Positions 8,818 through 16,840 of a DNA stretch of 64,000 bases are shown here, piece after piece (within the stretch, counting starts at the first letter, position 1; every line of letters starts with the position of its first letter). The stretch covers positions 726,647 to 790,646 of the forward strand of contig NZ_WBJX01000001.1 of NCBI RefSeq assembly GCF_008831075.1. The letters are read 5' to 3'. This DNA is from Pseudoclavibacter terrae. Lineage in GTDB: Bacteria > Actinomycetota > Actinomycetes > Actinomycetales > Microbacteriaceae. Below the pieces are notes generated by a model. The model ran no database searches. It was not told the origin of the DNA and saw only the letters and a list, made by a program, of their open reading frames with translations. The translations under genes were made by a program, and so were the position numbers.

Positions 8818-10764
8818 CTACGCCTGGGAGCGGCGCTTGCGGAGTGCGGAGATGCCAAGGACTCCAGCACCGCCGGCCACGAGGGCGACGGCGAGCGTCA
8901 CGAGCCACGAAGCGTCAGTCGCGCCGGTCTGGGCAAGGGTGGGCGTGCCGCCAGTCTCGGCAGTCGAAGTCGGTGCCGTCACGGGCGGGGCCGCGGATGC
9001 TGTCGGCGCGACGGTCGTGCCAGGCATGGGTGCGGCGGTAGGTTCCGCCGTGGGTTCTGCCGTCGGCGGGGCGACCGTCTCGATCGGGCCAGTGGTTGCC
9101 GTCGGCGTGGGTGTCGGCGGTGCGATCGGCAGCTCAGGGGTCGTCGGAGGGGCGACTCGGTGCAGGGTCGCCTGCTCGTAGTCGTACGACATTGCAAGGA
9201 GTGCGGCGTCCTGGCTGCGCGGTGCGGCGAGCTCGAGGCCGACCGCGGCGCCCGTCGACGTGAAGCCGGCCGGCAGCGACACGGTCGGGATGCCCGTGTT
9301 CGCGCCGAGGTCGCAGAACGTGGTGCCGGCCCAGTCGGGCGTCGCGGAGGTCGCGCTCGTCGGCATCGCGAGGGCGTCGAGGTCGTTGTCGATGAAGAAC
9401 TGGTCCATCGCGGCCTTGCCGGCATCCTGCTCTGCCACGGCGGCGTCGTAGGCCGCGTTCGGGATGTCCTCGTTGCTGAGGAAGGAGTCGATGTCGTCCT
9501 GCGTCATCGACGACTTCCCGTCGGCGATGACGTCGGCGAAGGTCAGCTCGTCCGGGTCGCCCGTGAGCTCGGCCAGGCCCTCTGGCCACGCCGCCGCCGT
9601 GCTGGCGAAGAACGAGTCGATGCTGGGGCGCATGTCGATCCAGCCGCCGCTCTTGAGCGTGCCGGTAAGGAACTCGCTTGTGAAGGCCGGCAACTCGACG
9701 ACCTCGGCGCCCTGTGCGCGGAGGTCCTCGACGGCCTGGTCGATGAGGGCCGTCGTCTCCTCGAGGCCGGGGCGGTCGGGGTTCTCCTCGTAGTCCCATC
9801 GGATGTAGCCGATGCGCTGCCCTTCGAGGGCGGAGCCGCTGAGGCCCGCGACGTAGGAGGTGGTGTCCTGCTCGTTGGCGATGACGGTCTGCGGGTCGGT
9901 CGGGTCGTACCCGGCGAGCACCTCCATGAGGAGCGCGGCGTCGGTGACCGTGGTGGTCATGGGGCCGGAGACGTCCTGTCGCAGCGAGAGCGGCACGATG
10001 CCGGTTACGCTCGTGAGCCCCATCGTGGGGCGGTAGCCGACGAGGCTCTGGTGGGCGCTCGGGCCGACGATCGAGCCGCAGGAGTCGGTGCCGAGTCCGG
10101 CGGGGGCGAAGGCGGCGGCGACGGCCGCACCGGTTCCGCCGCTCGAGCCGCTGGCGCTGTTCGCCTGGTTGTATGGGTTGTTCGTGCGCCCGCGTTCGGA
10201 GCTCAGCGTGTAGGTGCCGTGCCACGCGAACTCGGAGAGGTTCGTCTTGGCGATGATGATCGCTCCGGCGTCGCGGAGGCGCTGCACCGCCGTCGAGTCG
10301 AGCTCGGTCTGGTAGGTGTGCAGGGATGCGCTGCCCGCAGTCGTGGGCATGTCGAACGTCGCGTAGTTGTCCTTGACCAGGATCGGGACGCCATGCAGCG
10401 GGCCGCGGAGGGTGCCGGCGGCGCGCTCGGCGTCGAGCTCGGCGGCCGTGCTGAGCGCGTCCGGGTTGGCGAGGATCACGGCTGCCAGGCCGGGCTGGTC
10501 GCCGTACGGGTCGTCGTAGGCGGCGATGCGGTCGAGGTACCGCTGCGTGAGGTCGACGGAGGTGGTCCGCCCCGCCTCGAGGAGCGCAAGCGCATCCGTG
10601 ATGCTGAGGTTCACGACCTCTGACGCTGCGGGGAGCGTGACCTCGGTGCTTGGGGCACCGAATGCTGACGGGGCGGTGAGAGCGGCGCTCAGGGCCAAGC
10701 CGGAGCAGAGGGCGGTGGCGGCGGTGATCTGGGTGACTCGGCGGAATGCGGGCTTGTGTGGCAA
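8818..10764 (-). CDS. Secreted, cell-wall-anchored amidase-signature enzyme
   Basis: A 648-residue amidase-family hydrolase. Catalytic residues by alignment to known amidases: Lys131 (LVKDN), cis-Ser207 (GSSGGTGAA) and nucleophile Ser231 (GTDSCGSI, where Cys replaces the usual first Gly of GGS). The N-terminus is a signal peptide (basic start, hydrophobic core about 13-31, likely cleavage after AFGA). The C-terminus has a Pro/Thr/Ala-rich spacer, the sorting motif LAQTG at 610-614, a membrane segment and the basic tail RKRRSQA, so a class E sortase probably attaches it to peptidoglycan. Start TTG 10764 follows AAAGG by 6 bases; a longer frame upstream encodes an Arg/His-rich stretch that is not credible. 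The substrate (amide, peptide or wall component) is unknown. Confidence 0.85.
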   Translation of the reverse strand: MPHKPAFRRVTQITAATALCSGLALSAALTAPSAFGAPSTEVTLPAASEVVNLSITDALALLEAGRTTSVDLTQRYLDRIAAYDDPYGDQPGLAAVILANPDALSTAAELDAERAAGTLRGPLHGVPILVKDNYATFDMPTTAGSASLHTYQTELDSTAVQRLRDAGAIIIAKTNLSEFAWHGTYTLSSERGRTNNPYNQANSASGSSGGTGAAVAAAFAPAGLGTDSCGSIVGPSAHQSLVGYRPTMGLTSVTGIVPLSLRQDVSGPMTTTVTDAALLMEVLAGYDPTDPQTVIANEQDTTSYVAGLSGSALEGQRIGYIRWDYEENPDRPGLEETTALIDQAVEDLRAQGAEVVELPAFTSEFLTGTLKSGGWIDMRPSIDSFFASTAAAWPEGLAELTGDPDELTFADVIADGKSSMTQDDIDSFLSNEDIPNAAYDAAVAEQDAGKAAMDQFFIDNDLDALAMPTSATSATPDWAGTTFCDLGANTGIPTVSLPAGFTSTGAAVGLELAAPRSQDAALLAMSYDYEQATLHRVAPPTTPELPIAPPTPTPTATTGPIETVAPPTAEPTAEPTAAPMPGTTVAPTASAAPPVTAPTSTAETGGTPTLAQTGATDASWLVTLAVALVAGGAGVLGISALRKRRSQA

Positions 10765-10868
10765 CGGAGACCTTTGCGAGGAGGGGACGACGGGGGTGTC
10801 GTCAGTCTCGGCCGGGCCGGTTTCGCTGCTGTTTCGAGCGTGTGTTGTTTTCCGCACATCCGGGGTGT

Positions 10869-11144
10869 TCAGTCGCGCGTCGCGACGACCCTTGTGAGCG
10901 TGATGCGGGTCTGCTTCTTTGGCAGGGCTTTGCCTTCGCGGCGGTCCACGTACTCGGTCTCGCTGACGCGGAACGTGCGGCCGGGGCGGTGGGGAGTGTG
11001 CAGGTCGGGGAACACTCCGCGGGCGACCTGCTCGAGCAGCTCGAGCCCTTCGGCCTCGGTGCCGACTGGCTCGGAGTGCCCGAGCTTGGTGCCGACTGCG
11101 CTGATGCTGACGGTCTCGGTGATGACCACGTACTGCTCGCTCAT
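10869..11144 (-). CDS. Small hypothetical protein, 91 residues
   Basis: I do not recognise this family. The protein is soluble and mixed-charge, begins MSEQYVVITETVSISAV and ends with a basic stretch (RREGKALPKKQTRITLTRVV). ATG 11144 is preceded by GGAGG at good spacing; an upstream in-frame ATG at 11189 lacks a ribosome-binding site. It lies between the MauE-thioredoxin gene (114 bp upstream) and the amidase gene (104 bp downstream), all leftward, but the gaps argue against tight co-translation. No signal peptide or membrane segment is seen. Confidence 0.6.
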   Translation of the reverse strand: MSEQYVVITETVSISAVGTKLGHSEPVGTEAEGLELLEQVARGVFPDLHTPHRPGRTFRVSETEYVDRREGKALPKKQTRITLTRVVATRD

Positions 11145-11258
11145 GCTGATCCTCCAGTGCTGGGCCGGGGTGCATCCCGACACCTTCACGGTACGAGCAG
11201 GGCGGCGGCGGGCGCTTCGGCCGTGCGACTGAGTTGCGGCGATACCCGGCCGAGCGGC

Positions 11259-12314
11259 TCAGCCCTGAGGCTGAGCCTGGCGCTGCGCGTCGAACGAGGC
11301 GAGCAGCTGCTCGACGCGCTCCGTGATGACCTCGCTCCCGTATTCAGGGGCGGATGCGATGGTGCCGTCGGCGGCCAGCAGGAGCGCTGCGGGGGTGGCT
11401 TCGGCTTCGAAGTACTCGGTGACCGCCTTCGCCCCGAAGTAGGTGGAGGGGAGGGCGCTCGGGTAGCTCTTCTTGATGGAGGCGCGGCTCGAGGAGGTGG
11501 CGACGATGATCTGCGCGTCGTCGCCCATGCGCCGCGACCAGTCGCCGATCTGGCTGAGCACGGGGCCGCAGGAGCCGCATCCGACTCTCGCGAAGATGAG
11601 GATGGTCGTCTTGCGGGGGATGACGACGAGGTTGTAGAGGAGTTCGGGGGAGCCGTCTCCCGACACGAGCTCGAGGTTGTGGGGGATCATGTCGCGCGCG
11701 CTCGGGTCCGAGATGAGGTCGGGGCCCTGCTCGACGAGTTCGAAGTCCTGCCCTGAGCTCACCGCTCCGGCCGTCGACGCCGCGGTGGGAGCCGGCGTCT
11801 TCACGAGGCTCGCGATGATGCCGAGGAGGGCTGTGATCGCGATCGCGACGAGCCACATCCAGTCGCCCAGCGAGAAGAGGGCCAGCTGGGTCGGCACGCC
11901 GAGGGCCATGCCAGGGATGACGGTCGCCAGCAGGGCGGCCACGGTGAGGCCGGCGTTGCGCCAGATCGTGATCTGGCTGACGGGTTCGGTGCTGAGGGCG
12001 CCGAAGCAGTTGCAGTCGACGGCCTGGCGCTTGGCGACGCTTCGGGCGACGACGGTGAGGTAGGCGGCCATCAGGAGGGTGCTGAGGCTGGCCGCGACGA
12101 GGTACGCGGGGCCGCTCAGGAGGAGGAGTGCTGCCCCGAGGATGATCTCGCCGATCGGCAGGGCGACGGCGGTCCAGGGTTTCCGGAGCGCGGCGGGTAC
12201 CCCGAAGGCGGCGAACGACTGCAGTGTGCGGGAGCGTTGGGGCAGCTTCAGGGCTCCGCTTGCGATGAGGACGCAGGCGACGAGAACTGGGAAGATCACG
12301 AGGGTGGGTAGCAC
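11259..12314 (-). CDS. MauE/DoxX-like membrane domain fused to a thioredoxin-like domain
   Basis: 351 residues. The first about 170 form four membrane helices of the MauE/methylamine-utilisation type, with a redox-type pair C101-N-C103 in DCNCFG. After a linker (about 172-195) comes an extracytoplasmic thioredoxin/TlpA-like domain with FARVGCGSCGP (C246-x-x-C249), and a conserved Pro precedes AALLLAADG, as the cis-Pro loop of thioredoxins does. Electrons could pass from the membrane CxC to the CxxC of the attached domain, supporting disulfide exchange of exported proteins. The fusion in one chain is notable, because MauE and its thioredoxin partner are often separate genes. Target unknown. 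It is divergent from the acyltransferase-like gene at 12392. Confidence 0.82.
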   Translation of the reverse strand: MLPTLVIFPVLVACVLIASGALKLPQRSRTLQSFAAFGVPAALRKPWTAVALPIGEIILGAALLLLSGPAYLVAASLSTLLMAAYLTVVARSVAKRQAVDCNCFGALSTEPVSQITIWRNAGLTVAALLATVIPGMALGVPTQLALFSLGDWMWLVAIAITALLGIIASLVKTPAPTAASTAGAVSSGQDFELVEQGPDLISDPSARDMIPHNLELVSGDGSPELLYNLVVIPRKTTILIFARVGCGSCGPVLSQIGDWSRRMGDDAQIIVATSSSRASIKKSYPSALPSTYFGAKAVTEYFEAEATPAALLLAADGTIASAPEYGSEVITERVEQLLASFDAQRQAQPQG

Positions 12315-12391
12315 TCGTTCATTATCGCTGGTGTGCGGCGCGTCGCCTCGTCGAGCTTGACCGTCGGCTCGGCGCCGTCGAAGATCGACGC

Positions 12392-13534
12392 ATGCGCCTG
12401 AATTCCCTCGATGTGGTGCGCGGCTTCGCGATCTTCGCCATGATCATCGCTCACACGGTCGTGTTCTTGGATGACCGCGAGCCGCGGGCGCTGGAGGTGC
12501 TGTTCCACTTCCTGAACGATGCGGCGTCGCCGCTGTTCGCGTTGGTGATCGGTGTGACTGCCGGCTACCAGCTGCGGGAGGCTTCGCGGTGGGATGCGCG
12601 TCGGAAGAGCTTCTTCGCGATCTCGTGGGTCATCAAGTCGATCGTGCTCATCCTCGTTGGCCTGCTGTTGAGTATCAACTTCTCTGGCGTGCTCATCGTG
12701 TTGGACTTCCTGGGCATCATGATGCTCGCGGCGACGCCGTTCCTCTTCCTTCCTGCGGCGTGGTCTGCGGGTGCTGCGCTGGTGTTCCTGGCGGCGGCCC
12801 CGATCGTGAACGAGGCGGCGCGCAACTGGGCGCTGACGTCGGCGTTCTCGCCGACGTCGATGTACAACCCGACGGCCCTGCTGCTGGATTGGACGGTGCT
12901 GGGTTCGGCGTACCGCCTCACGAACCTGCTGCCGATGCTGCTGATCGGCTTCCTGCTGGCGCGGTGGCAGCTCGGCGATCTGCGCCGCACGGCGTGGGTG
13001 TTCGGCGGGGGAGCGGTGCTGCTCGGTGCGTCATTGCTCATGCGCCGTTGGGAAGAGGCGACGACGGGGGTGGCTCAGTCCGGTTCGTATGGTGATGAGG
13101 CTCGTGACCTTGGGCTCGCGCTGCTGGCGTACGCGGGCATCCAGCTGCTCGGCGACTTCTCGGGTGAGCGGATGCGCACCTGGTTCGCGAGGCTGACGAG
13201 GCCGCTTGCTGACATGGGCACGATGGCGTTCACGATCTACTGTCTGCACGTGCTGATTCTGACGGCGATATGGTCGCAGCTGCTGCTCGGGGAGGAGAAC
13301 TGGCTGGCTGGGCCGGGGCTCATCTATCGGCAGCCGCAGGGTGTGCTGACGATGGTCGCCATCATGGTGGTGTGCATGCTGTTCGCCACGCTCTGGCGCC
13401 GGTATCTCGGGGTGGGCCCGTTGGAGCGGGTCATCGGTGTGCTGTCGCTCAGGCACCCGCCGGAAACATTGCTTGCAGTTCCTTCCGCTTCGACCAGGCG
13501 ATCCGAACCAGCTCTTCCAGCACCTCGAGGTTGA
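12392..13534 (+). CDS. HGSNAT/DUF1624-like membrane acyltransferase-domain protein
   Basis: 380 residues with about ten membrane helices. The N-terminus RLNSLDVVRGFAIFAMIIAH is typical of heparan-alpha-glucosaminide N-acetyltransferase-like (DUF1624/DUF418-type) proteins, where the following His is thought to take part in acetyl transfer across the membrane; here that is His21 or close to it. Later segments (GTMAFTIYCLHVLILTAIW) also fit. Bacterial members probably acylate envelope sugars; no substrate can be named. ATG 12392 has no clear ribosome-binding site. The last 86 bases overlap the 3' end of the convergent DUF1801 gene. Confidence 0.8.
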   Translation: MRLNSLDVVRGFAIFAMIIAHTVVFLDDREPRALEVLFHFLNDAASPLFALVIGVTAGYQLREASRWDARRKSFFAISWVIKSIVLILVGLLLSINFSGVLIVLDFLGIMMLAATPFLFLPAAWSAGAALVFLAAAPIVNEAARNWALTSAFSPTSMYNPTALLLDWTVLGSAYRLTNLLPMLLIGFLLARWQLGDLRRTAWVFGGGAVLLGASLLMRRWEEATTGVAQSGSYGDEARDLGLALLAYAGIQLLGDFSGERMRTWFARLTRPLADMGTMAFTIYCLHVLILTAIWSQLLLGEENWLAGPGLIYRQPQGVLTMVAIMVVCMLFATLWRRYLGVGPLERVIGVLSLRHPPETLLAVPSASTRRSEPALPAPRG

Positions 13535-13880
13535 GCGACGAGAAGCGGCCGGCCCAGATGCAGTCCTTGCCGAGCTTCACCTTCCCGAGCTGCTCGATGA
13601 GGCCTTCGGGGGCCCACATCTGCAGGCCGTAGATGGACATCGACGCCTTGCGGGGCGCGAATCCCAGGATCATCGCATCGCCCGAATGGCCGCTCTCGTA
13701 CGTGTAGTGGTAGCTGCCGTAGCCGATCATCGTCGGCCCCCACACGACGGCGTCCTCGCCCGTGACCCGATCCATGATCTCCCTCAGTATGCGGGCGTCC
13801 TCGCGCCGACCCGCGGGCTCCGCCTGGTCGATGATGAGATCGGGTGAGACATCTGACGGCTTCGTCTTCGTTTCTGCCAT
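13449..13880 (-). CDS. DUF1801 (YdhG-like) protein
   Basis: 143 residues, soluble. The core VWGPTMIGYGSYHYTYESG and the later FAPRKASMSIYGL match the DUF1801/YdhG family of small cytoplasmic proteins of unclear function; members are often annotated as iron-chaperone-like, which I would not rely on. ATG 13880 starts the conserved part; a longer frame begins at 13973 but lacks similarity and a ribosome-binding site. The gene runs into the convergent membrane protein gene: its last 86 bases (13449-13534) are coding on both strands. Confidence 0.75.
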   Translation of the reverse strand: MAETKTKPSDVSPDLIIDQAEPAGRREDARILREIMDRVTGEDAVVWGPTMIGYGSYHYTYESGHSGDAMILGFAPRKASMSIYGLQMWAPEGLIEQLGKVKLGKDCIWAGRFSSLNLEVLEELVRIAWSKRKELQAMFPAGA

Positions 13881-13987
13881 GACGAGAGTATGGACCCGGC
13901 CACCGACAAGACGGGCCCAACGTCGCTGAACCCCGGCCGCGATTCGCGATAGGATTCCCCACGGTCGCCGCACGCCAGGCGACTGTG

Positions 13988-14060
13988 GGGCCTGTAGCTC
14001 AGTTGGCAGAGCATCGGACTTTTAATCCGCGGGTCGTGGGTTCGAGCCCCACCGGGCCCA
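13988..14060 (+). tRNA. tRNA-Lys (anticodon TTT)
   Basis: Standard cloverleaf of 73 bases. Acceptor GGGCCTG pairs with CGGGCCC (one G-T), the D-arm is GCTC/GAGC, the anticodon loop CTTTTAA carries TTT, and the T-arm is GTGGG-TTCGAGC-CCCAC. The discriminator is A14060 and CCA is not encoded. A -10-like TAGGAT at 13950-13955, with CTGAAC 18 bp further upstream, may be its promoter. Confidence 0.97.
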
Positions 14061-14151
14061 CTCCACCTCGTTCAGCGTCCTCGCGGCGAGAGTGCAGGCT
14101 GCACGTCGGGAGCATCGTCTGACGATCTTTCGCGGACACAGGGCGGATCGG

Positions 14152-15339
14152 CTAGCTCCAGGCGAGGACGAGGCGCGCGGCCTGGATCGGTATCAGGGGA
14201 TCGACGCCCGTGACCTCGGCGAACCGCCGCAGTCGCTTGCTCAGCGTGTTCCTGTGGCAGTACAGGTCTTGAGCTGACTCCCCGATGTTGCCAGTGCGCA
14301 AATAGCTCGAGACGCTCTCCCGCAGGCGAGCCTGCTCGGAGGGCCCGCAGCGTTTCAGGGCCTCCTCGACGTCTGTCGCCAATGGCGCGCCCGTTTCCGA
14401 CACGGCGCGTTTCATGTAGCGCGCCCAGCCGCGTTGCCAGGTCATGCATCCGACCTCGTGGGCATCGAGGAGACGTGCGAGCGAGAGTGCGACGTGCGCG
14501 GCTCGACCGAGGTCTGAGAGCCCCTGGTCCGCATCCACCAGACCCACCCGCTGATCGCGCAGGCGCCGCAGCGGCTCTCTGAACGTCGCGCTCGGCTCCT
14601 CCATCCCGCGCCGGGGAGCGAACGCCACGAGCCCGTCCGCGGAAGGATGCGTGAAGAATCGGTTGCCGATGCGATCGAAGTCCGCAAGGACGAGACGAAG
14701 GTGCTCCGCGTCTGAACCGACGGCCGCGATCACAAGCAGAGGGGCGGTTGGCTCCAGGCCCAGGTGCCCGGCGATGGTGCGCACGTGACTGTCCTGCAAG
14801 GGCCCTTCCTGCAGCAGGCTTGCGATGTGTCCCTGCAGGACTGCGGTCGCCTCACCCTGCATGCGCTCACGCTCTGAGACGTACGCTCGTTGCGCCCGAT
14901 ACGCGTACTCGTCAACGGTGCGAATCACCACGGATGTGTGGCGGACGATGAGCTCCGCGTCCGAAGGCAACGCGTTTCTGGTCACAGCACCCCACAGGAC
15001 CTGGAAGTCAGCGTGGATGGCCGACATGAGGGAGCTCAACGGCACGTGTGCACGGGCTCGGGACACCCCGACCCGGTCGGCCACCTCGACGACGTCGGGG
15101 AGGCCGCCGACGCGAAGCCCCTCGATCATGGCGTCGAACGCCTGGGCGGCCGTCGTTCGTATGTCCGAGCGGGGGACCAGCGACGATGCGTAGCCGGGGA
15201 TGTCGAAGATCAGATCCATGAAGGCCTCAACGAGAGCAGACACGTCGATCTGGTCCACGATCTCAAGCCAGCGGTCCCCATCCGTTCCTCGCGGGTGCTG
15301 TCCGATACCTGCGGTGGCTGCTGGGCTCATAATCGACAC
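14152..15339 (-). CDS. PucR/CdaR-type transcriptional regulator
   Basis: 395 residues. The C-terminus carries the PucR-family helix-turn-helix: SSYLRTGNIGESAQDLYCH (about 345-363), then RNTLSKRLRRFAEVTG. The middle resembles a degenerate GGDEF-like module usual in this family, and the N-terminal 170 residues are a helical sensor-like region. Members typically activate neighbouring catabolic genes in response to a substrate. It is divergent from the transporter/amidohydrolase/isomerase operon across a 134-bp gap, so that operon is the likely target. Start is GTG 15339 or, 9 bases later, ATG 15330; neither has a strong ribosome-binding site. Confidence 0.87.
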   Translation of the reverse strand: MSIMSPAATAGIGQHPRGTDGDRWLEIVDQIDVSALVEAFMDLIFDIPGYASSLVPRSDIRTTAAQAFDAMIEGLRVGGLPDVVEVADRVGVSRARAHVPLSSLMSAIHADFQVLWGAVTRNALPSDAELIVRHTSVVIRTVDEYAYRAQRAYVSERERMQGEATAVLQGHIASLLQEGPLQDSHVRTIAGHLGLEPTAPLLVIAAVGSDAEHLRLVLADFDRIGNRFFTHPSADGLVAFAPRRGMEEPSATFREPLRRLRDQRVGLVDADQGLSDLGRAAHVALSLARLLDAHEVGCMTWQRGWARYMKRAVSETGAPLATDVEEALKRCGPSEQARLRESVSSYLRTGNIGESAQDLYCHRNTLSKRLRRFAEVTGVDPLIPIQAARLVLAWS

Positions 15340-15473
15340 TTTATGTGCATGTGCACCGTTTTGGCGGGATAATCAGGAGCCCATGCACCCAGAAGAGTGA
15401 CGAACGTGTTGACAAGCTGTTTCCAGGCCTCCGCACAGGGCGGTAGCCGTTTCGATTCTCGACGGGGAGCATC

Positions 15474-16805
15474 ATGAGCGACAGGGCACCTACCGCAACG
15501 ATCGAGTACAGCGCCGTGCAGGAACTGAGTTCGAGGGACGCTAACAAAGTCGCCGTCGGCGCCCTTGTCGGCACAGCACTCGAGTACTACGACTTCTTCC
15601 TCTTCAGCGCAGCTGCGGCGCTCGTCTTCAACGTGCAGTACTTCACCAACGAGAACGCAAGCGCAGCAGCACTCGCCTCGTTTGCCACGTTCGGAGTCGG
15701 CGTGGCCGCTCGTCCGATCGGCGGCGTCATCTTCGGAGCGATGGGCGATCGAATCGGGCGACGGAAGACGCTGATGATCACCATCATCGGCATCGGTGTC
15801 ATCACCGGGCTCATCGGAATTCTGCCAACCTACGCCGCGATCGGAATCGCGGCGCCCATTCTGCTCGTGCTGCTCCGCGTCGTCCAGGGGCTCTTCGTGG
15901 GCGGCGAATGGTCAGGCGCACTCACGCTCGTCGTGGAGAACGCACCCCTCCACCTTCGTGCCAGATATGCGGTGATCCCCCTCATCGGTTCGCCTATCGG
16001 CACGATCCTCTCGTCAGGCGGCTTCTTCCTCATCACGTTCTTCTTCACTCAGGAGAACTTCGACTCCTGGGCCTGGCGGATACCGTTCCTCCTCTCACTC
16101 CCTCTGCTGCTCATCGCCATCTACATCCGCAGCCGACTCGAAGAATCACCAGTGTTTCGCCAACTCGAAGCGGCAGGGGAGACAGCACCGACGCCCGTCC
16201 GGACGACGTTCAAGCACAGCTGGCGCCAGATACTCGTCGGCCTGGGTTCGTCGCTGCTCGGGATGGGCGGCTTCTATCTCGTCACCACCTTCTGCGTCTG
16301 GTACGGCGTCAACGTACTCGACTACGAGCCGTCACTGATGCTCCTCGGAACCATCGCCGCCGCCACGGCTGAGATCTTCGTAATCCTGGGCGCGGGGAGG
16401 CTCGGGGCAAGATTCGGCTCCAGCCGCGTCATCCTCTGGGGCGGGATCGCCTCCGCAGCCGTCGCCGTGCCCGCATTCATGATGCTTGCTTCAGGAGTTC
16501 CGGTCCTGGTGATCCTCGCAATGGTGCTGGCCGTGTCCACGCTGTCGTTCCCATACGCCGGAACAGGGGCTGTGCTCACCGGACTCTTCCCCGCGAAAAC
16601 CCGCTACACGGGCGTGGCGGTGGCCAACAACACCGCCGCCATGGTGGCTGGCTTCGTCCCTCTCGTCGTCACAGGTCTGGTCGCGACAGCCAACGAGTCA
16701 TGGTGGCCAGCCGCCCTCATGCTCGCCTTCATCTCTATCGTCACTGCCGTCTGCGGTGCCATCGCACCTCGCTTCAGCGTCAGCCTTCCGGGATTCAAGC
16801 ACTGA
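15474..16805 (+). CDS. MFS transporter, metabolite:H+ symporter (MHS) type
   Basis: 443 residues with 12 predicted membrane helices. Family marks: ALEYYDFFLFSAAAALVF in helix 1, the MFS loop GAMGDRIGRRKT between helices 2 and 3, and RVVQGLFVGGEWSGA in helix 4, all typical of the ShiA/ProP-like MHS subfamily that imports organic acids, aromatic acids or betaines with protons. ATG 15474 follows GGGGAG. First gene of a rightward operon with an amidohydrolase (35-bp gap) and a mycothiol-dependent isomerase. The 134-bp upstream gap shared with the PucR gene holds a TTGACA at 15409-15414 and a GATAAT at 15369-15374, but neither has a well-spaced partner. Likely substrate: the compound degraded by the two enzymes. 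Confidence 0.88.
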   Translation: MSDRAPTATIEYSAVQELSSRDANKVAVGALVGTALEYYDFFLFSAAAALVFNVQYFTNENASAAALASFATFGVGVAARPIGGVIFGAMGDRIGRRKTLMITIIGIGVITGLIGILPTYAAIGIAAPILLVLLRVVQGLFVGGEWSGALTLVVENAPLHLRARYAVIPLIGSPIGTILSSGGFFLITFFFTQENFDSWAWRIPFLLSLPLLLIAIYIRSRLEESPVFRQLEAAGETAPTPVRTTFKHSWRQILVGLGSSLLGMGGFYLVTTFCVWYGVNVLDYEPSLMLLGTIAAATAEIFVILGAGRLGARFGSSRVILWGGIASAAVAVPAFMMLASGVPVLVILAMVLAVSTLSFPYAGTGAVLTGLFPAKTRYTGVAVANNTAAMVAGFVPLVVTGLVATANESWWPAALMLAFISIVTAVCGAIAPRFSVSLPGFKH

Positions 16806-16840
16806 CGCTTCGGCGCGCGAACAAGGAAAGGCAGAGCATC

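Noticed and set aside
7882-10623. A 913-codon rightward frame across folD and the amidase gene
   Set aside because: Arg/Gly/Ala-rich shadow of two well-supported genes in other frames; no ribosome-binding site and no family motif.
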